The notes beneath the pieces were generated by a model. That model worked only from the letters and a program-made list of their open reading frames with translations, did not search any database and was not told the origin of the DNA. Made by a program: the position numbers and the translations under genes. DNA of 23,433 bases. It comes from Acidobacteriota bacterium (GTDB taxonomy: Bacteria > Acidobacteriota > Vicinamibacteria > Vicinamibacterales > UBA8438). Shown piece by piece: positions 20,262 to 23,433 of the stretch (its first letter is position 1; each line of letters begins with the position of its first letter). The stretch is taken from assembly GCA_005778315.1 (NCBI GenBank), contig SXOW01000525.1, positions 1-23,433 of the forward strand, read 5' to 3'.

Positions 20262-21650
20262 ATGAGCCCAACCGCAAAGACAGTGCTGATCGTCGACGAC
20301 GACGAAGGCATGCGCGACACGCTGACAGCCATCCTCAAGCGCCGATATCGCGTGCTGACAGCGGAGACCGGTGAGGAAGGTCTCGAAGTCATCAGGCGAG
20401 AGCACGTCGATCTGATGCTGCTCGATGTGCGGCTCCCAGGTATCAGCGGCCTGGATCTGCTCACCATCGTCCGAGAGAACTTCAGCCTCATCGAAGTCAT
20501 CATGGTCTCGGCCCTGACCGACGTAGAGGTGGCCGTGGCCGCCATGAAACAGGGCGCGTACCACTACATCACGAAGGAGTTTGACTACGACGGTCTGCGG
20601 TCACTGGTCCGCAACGCCCTTGAGCGACAGGAGCTCAGCCGTCAGGTCATCACCCTCAACGCACAGGTCGCCGAGCAGGTCGAGCGAGAGTTCGTGCTTG
20701 GCCCCAGCAAACCGATGCGCGAAATCGTCGACCTCGCGCAGAGAGTGGCCCGGCTGCCGGCCACCGTACTCATCCAAGGCGAAAGCGGCACGGGAAAGGA
20801 ACTTTTGGCCCGCCTGCTCCACCGGGAGTCTGGCCGGGGCAGTGCACCATTCATCGCCGTCAACTTGGCCGCCGTTCCCAGGGACCTGGTCGAAAGCTCG
20901 CTCTTCGGCCACGAACGAGGGGCATTCACCGGCGCCATGCGCCAGCAACTGGGCAAATTCGAGCTGGCCGAAGGTGGCACGCTGTTTCTGGACGAGATCG
21001 CGGACCTCGGACTCGATCTGCAGGCCAAATTGCTGCGCGCCATACAAGAGGGGGAGATCGAACGTGTTGGTGGCACTAAACCGATCAAGACGGAATTCAG
21101 GCTGGTGGTGGCCACCAATGTCGACCTAGACCGCGCGGTCAAGGCGGGCCGTTTCCGAGACGATCTGTACTACCGGATCAACGTCATTCCATTCAGGATG
21201 CCGCCACTCCGCGAACGGGTGGAGGACATCCCGGCACTTGTCCGACTGTTCCTCACCCGATACAACCTCCGGTTCCGCAAGGAGGTCCGGGAAGTCTCGG
21301 CTTCGGCGCTGCAGGTGCTGATGGAGCAACAGTGGCCCGGTAACGTGCGCGAGCTCGAGAACCTCATTGAGCGGCTGGTCGCGGTCGTCGACAAGACTCG
21401 ACTCACCGACGAAGATCTGCCATTCGAATACCACCTCGCGAATCTGACACGCCGCCCCGATAGTCGGAACGAACTGCTGCAAGCCGCCTGTGAGACATTC
21501 GAACGTAACTTCATCCTGCGCGCCTTGGAAAGGTCCGACTGGAATGTCTCTGCCACCGCCCGCTATCTCGGCGTTCCACTCAGCACGCTGAAGCACAAGA
21601 TGGGCCGGCTCGAGATCAGGGAATTGGCGAAGCGCTTCCGAACGAGCTGA
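20262..21650 (+). CDS. Sigma-54-dependent response regulator, NtrC/AtoC type
   Basis: 462 residues from the ATG at 20262. Receiver domain 1-125: VDDDEG acidic pocket (11-16), phospho-acceptor Asp55 in LMLLDVRLPG, Ser83 and Lys105 (YITKEF). AAA+ domain about 145-380: Walker A GESGTGKE at 173-180, sigma-54 contact loop GAFTGA at 220-225, Walker B GGTLFLDEI at 238-246, and the sensor region with arginine FRDDLYYRINVIPFRMPPLR. C-terminal Fis-type helix-turn-helix about 420-450: ERSDWNVSATARYLGVPLST then LKHKMG. It would be phosphorylated by a histidine kinase, then drive sigma-54 open complexes. No kinase gene is next to it. Its own upstream element and the radical SAM gene behind it are the likely local targets, but I see no sigma-54 -24/-12 site in the gap. 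Confidence 0.95.
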   Translation: MSPTAKTVLIVDDDEGMRDTLTAILKRRYRVLTAETGEEGLEVIRREHVDLMLLDVRLPGISGLDLLTIVRENFSLIEVIMVSALTDVEVAVAAMKQGAYHYITKEFDYDGLRSLVRNALERQELSRQVITLNAQVAEQVEREFVLGPSKPMREIVDLAQRVARLPATVLIQGESGTGKELLARLLHRESGRGSAPFIAVNLAAVPRDLVESSLFGHERGAFTGAMRQQLGKFELAEGGTLFLDEIADLGLDLQAKLLRAIQEGEIERVGGTKPIKTEFRLVVATNVDLDRAVKAGRFRDDLYYRINVIPFRMPPLRERVEDIPALVRLFLTRYNLRFRKEVREVSASALQVLMEQQWPGNVRELENLIERLVAVVDKTRLTDEDLPFEYHLANLTRRPDSRNELLQAACETFERNFILRALERSDWNVSATARYLGVPLSTLKHKMGRLEIRELAKRFRTS

Positions 21651-22094
21651 TTTCGAGCTGCGGGGCCCACCGCGCCCCATGCCGAGTTGGGCAATGCCTC
21701 GTCCACTTGGCTGACGTATTGACCGATCTCACCGTCAGGCCTGGCTGCGTGAGCCCAGCCTCGCCCCCCCACAGACGACCGAGTCGTCCACTGAGCGTTC
21801 TCGTAAATCATTGCAAGTAGAGTTCTTCCAGGCAAGTGACCTGTCTGAGCCTTGGCCCACAGAGGTGGCACTCCTCGCCTCATCCGACTACGGAACACCA
21901 TTTGCACGATTGGCGAGCACTGACGTCCGACCGTTCGTCGTGAACGTGCGCCCTGGCGTAACCCGACGGCGCCCCGCGAACTCAGGGCCGACTGTTGTGA
22001 CTCCGGTGGCGTCCTCCGCATGGCCGATGGCCAACGGGCGGACTGCCGCCAAACGCCGAACGATAGATTGGAACCGGAAAGCGAGCCTTCCAAC
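21651..22094 (+). other. 444-base gap without a supported gene
   Basis: All six frames were read. The longest plus-strand frame (TTG at 21811 to stop 22131) has no ribosome-binding site, changes to non-protein-like composition after about 50 residues and runs 37 bases into the radical SAM gene; minus-strand frames are shadows of neighbours. No Cys-rich, Gly-Gly-leader or repeat peptide that would suit a RiPP precursor was found. GGGGC/GCCCC (21662-21678) could form a five-bp hairpin behind ntrC but has no T-run. The last 75 bases hold three small hairpins. Confidence 0.5.
22021..22093 (+). promoter_or_regulatory. Three consecutive inverted repeats ahead of the radical SAM gene
   Basis: TGGCC-GAT-GGCCA (22021-22033), GGCGG-ACTG-CCGCC (22037-22050) and TTGGAA-14 bases-TTCCAA (22068-22093) are perfect and follow each other. 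The last ends one base before the ATG at 22095, so it could affect ribosome access. They argue that this stretch is a leader and not the N-terminus of the gene, though an in-frame ATG occurs at 22020. Confidence 0.5.
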
Positions 22095-23433
22095 ATGCAA
22101 GCCTCGATATTCAACAAGCGGGTGCCGTTGACCGGCCGGGATGAACTGTTTCTCATGAATATGTTCACCGACTCCCAGCTGGTCGTGTCGCCCGACGTCG
22201 CGGACCTGCTCGACCGCCTCGACGCCGACCCCGCCGTGTCCCACGAGTTCAGTCCTTCAGAGCAGTCGGCCATCCGCGACCTGAGCGAACACGGCTTTGT
22301 GGTCGACAGCCGCGATTCGGAGTGGCGAGCGGTTGACCGCTTCTTTCGCGACGTACGCGAAGACGCCAGCGAGCTGCGTCTGACCGTGCTGACGACGATG
22401 CAATGCAACTTCGCCTGCGACTACTGCTTCCAGGGCGACCACGGCGACTACAACGACACCGCCGAGAAGATGTCGCTCGCGACCGCTGATCGTTTGTGTG
22501 ACTGGGTGGAGAGTCGGCTGGACGAACTCGGGTCGAACCAGTTCGGCCTCACATTCTTCGGTGGTGAACCGCTCCTCAACCTGCCCGTGATGTATGCGCT
22601 GGCCGAGCGCCTGTGGCACGCGACCCAGGAACGCGGGGTCGCCATGCGGATCAATGTGATCACGAACGGGCTGCTGCTCACGCCAGACGTTGTGGACCGG
22701 CTGGAGCCATTCGGGCTGCACAGCATCAAGATCACGCTCGACGGCGACCAGGAGGCACATGACCGCATGCGCCCCCTCCGGGGCGGCCAGGGCACGTTCG
22801 AGCGAATCATCGCGAACATTCAGCGGGTGGCACACCGCTGCAACATCGCGATCGGCGGCAATTTTGTCGAGGACACCGTCGACAGCTATCCGGCTCTGCT
22901 CGATTTCCTCAACGCACAGGACTTCGCAGACAAACTCGTGAAGGTGTCCTTCAAGCCGGTGATTCGGAAACAGCCGGTGGCGACGGTTCCGGGACTCATC
23001 CCGCTCACGCCCGTGGGTATCGACGGCGCAGCCCTCGGAGGCACCTGCATGACCTCGGCTGGTTCAGGCGCCGGCTCCGTGTGCGACAGCTGCAACCTCC
23101 TCGGGACCAAGATGTCGGAGCTACGGGAAGAGACCAAGAAGCGCGGCTTCCAGACCCTTGACGGGGTGCACATGGGCCCTTGCGACATTCATCGCCAGCA
23201 CTCGTACACGGTCGGTCCGGAGGGATCCATTTACGCCTGTCCCGGCTTTACCGGGGAGCGGAAGGCCGCGATCGGTCACATCAGCGACGCCCTCGAGGAG
23301 CGCCACCATCGGTCGGCCGCCGATTTCGCGTCGCTGGCGGCCTGGAAGAGCTGTGGCGACTGCGCATTCATTCCGGTGTGCGCTGGCGGCTGTTCGGTCG
23401 CCTCCCACAGCGAGCAGGGCGATATGCACAAAC
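22095..23433 (+). CDS. Radical SAM/SPASM domain protein, probable peptide maturase (3' truncated)
   Basis: 446 residues are visible with no stop before the window end. The first 95 residues (FNKRVPLTGRDELFLMNMF, a helical DVADLLDRL, SEQSAIRDLSEHGFVVDS) resemble the leader-peptide-like N-terminal region of SPASM maturases. The radical SAM cluster motif is Cys104-x3-Cys108-x2-Cys111 (CNFACDYC), followed by FFGGEPLLN at 154-162 and NVITNGLLL. A cysteine-bearing insertion follows (Cys318, Cys330, Cys333, Cys363), then the SPASM auxiliary-cluster pattern: Cys382 and Cys420-x2-Cys423-x5-Cys429-x3-Cys433 (CGDCAFIPVCAGGC). Such enzymes make thioether, ether, epimer or carbon-carbon links in ribosomal peptides, or mature sulfatases. 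The target is unknown. The ATG at 22095 is chosen over an in-frame ATG at 22020. Confidence 0.9.
   Translation, partial: MQASIFNKRVPLTGRDELFLMNMFTDSQLVVSPDVADLLDRLDADPAVSHEFSPSEQSAIRDLSEHGFVVDSRDSEWRAVDRFFRDVREDASELRLTVLTTMQCNFACDYCFQGDHGDYNDTAEKMSLATADRLCDWVESRLDELGSNQFGLTFFGGEPLLNLPVMYALAERLWHATQERGVAMRINVITNGLLLTPDVVDRLEPFGLHSIKITLDGDQEAHDRMRPLRGGQGTFERIIANIQRVAHRCNIAIGGNFVEDTVDSYPALLDFLNAQDFADKLVKVSFKPVIRKQPVATVPGLIPLTPVGIDGAALGGTCMTSAGSGAGSVCDSCNLLGTKMSELREETKKRGFQTLDGVHMGPCDIHRQHSYTVGPEGSIYACPGFTGERKAAIGHISDALEERHHRSAADFASLAAWKSCGDCAFIPVCAGGCSVASHSEQGDMHK

Noticed and set aside
21860..21885. Possible sigma-54 -24/-12 promoter (TGGCAC at 21866) before the radical SAM gene.
   Set aside because: The GC of the -12 element falls two bases too close; no correct TGGCAC-N5-TTGC was found in the gap.
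22020..22094. N-terminal extension of the radical SAM protein from the in-frame ATG at 22020.
   Set aside because: The added 25 residues are polar and not domain-like, and the DNA consists of three inverted repeats; not excluded by data.
21811..22131. A 106-residue plus-strand frame in the gap before the radical SAM gene, considered as a RiPP precursor.
   Set aside because: TTG start without a ribosome-binding site, no leader/core pattern, non-protein-like second half, and overlap with the radical SAM start.

Overview
The window is a GC-rich, densely packed bacterial chromosomal segment: 24 protein genes, no rRNA, tRNA, CRISPR array, insertion sequence or phage gene that I can see. Mixed housekeeping content, many divergently arranged short operons, start codons often sitting just behind a -10-like box, and unusual diverged enzyme relatives (a fused two-copy ThyX-like protein, a malate-dehydrogenase-like protein without catalytic residues) suggest a soil or sediment Acidobacteriota, possibly of the Vicinamibacteria type. 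That placement is inference; nothing here is a phylogenetic marker I could test.

Layout. 1-2154 (+): a 5'-truncated DUF1684 protein, a HAD phosphatase and a SirB1-type transglutaminase-fold/TPR protein, closely coupled. 2267-6049 (-): a likely operon of an MBL-fold hydrolase, an AzgA-type purine permease, a two-domain sulfurtransferase and a lipoprotein with six 24-residue aspartate/tryptophan repeats. 6093-7706 (+): a duplicated ThyX-like protein, convergent with peptide deformylase (7743-8267, -). 8476-9012 (+): zinc-ribbon NUDIX hydrolase, convergent with ThiI (9032-10222, -). 10301-10831 (+): small membrane-anchored protein of unknown function, convergent with a PduO-type cobalamin adenosyltransferase (-). 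11409-12566 (+): short MutY followed at once by MutT, a GO-type oxidised-guanine repair pair. 12561-13586 (-): YgfZ. 13631-15567 (+): secreted alpha/beta hydrolase without its nucleophile serine, then a stand-alone FHA domain. 15698-16432 (-): SDR oxidoreductase. 16552-17400 (+): MDH-like protein. 17416-18024 (-): ECF sigma factor without an anti-sigma gene next to it. 18122-20020 (-): E2 acyltransferase followed by LipB, which supplies its octanoyl/lipoyl precursor. 20262-21650 (+): NtrC-type sigma-54 activator. 21651-22094: a 444-base gap. 22095-end (+): a radical SAM/SPASM protein cut by the window end.

The parts most worth a second look are the radical SAM/SPASM gene with its hairpin-rich leader behind an orphan NtrC regulator; the two-copy ThyX-like protein whose flavin/nucleotide signature is split between its halves; two enzyme-family members that lack catalytic residues; the MutY/MutT pair; and several regulatory structures (two overlapping hairpins ahead of thiI, a 14-bp inverted repeat between E2 and ntrC, and a shared divergent -10 element between the cobalamin adenosyltransferase and mutY).
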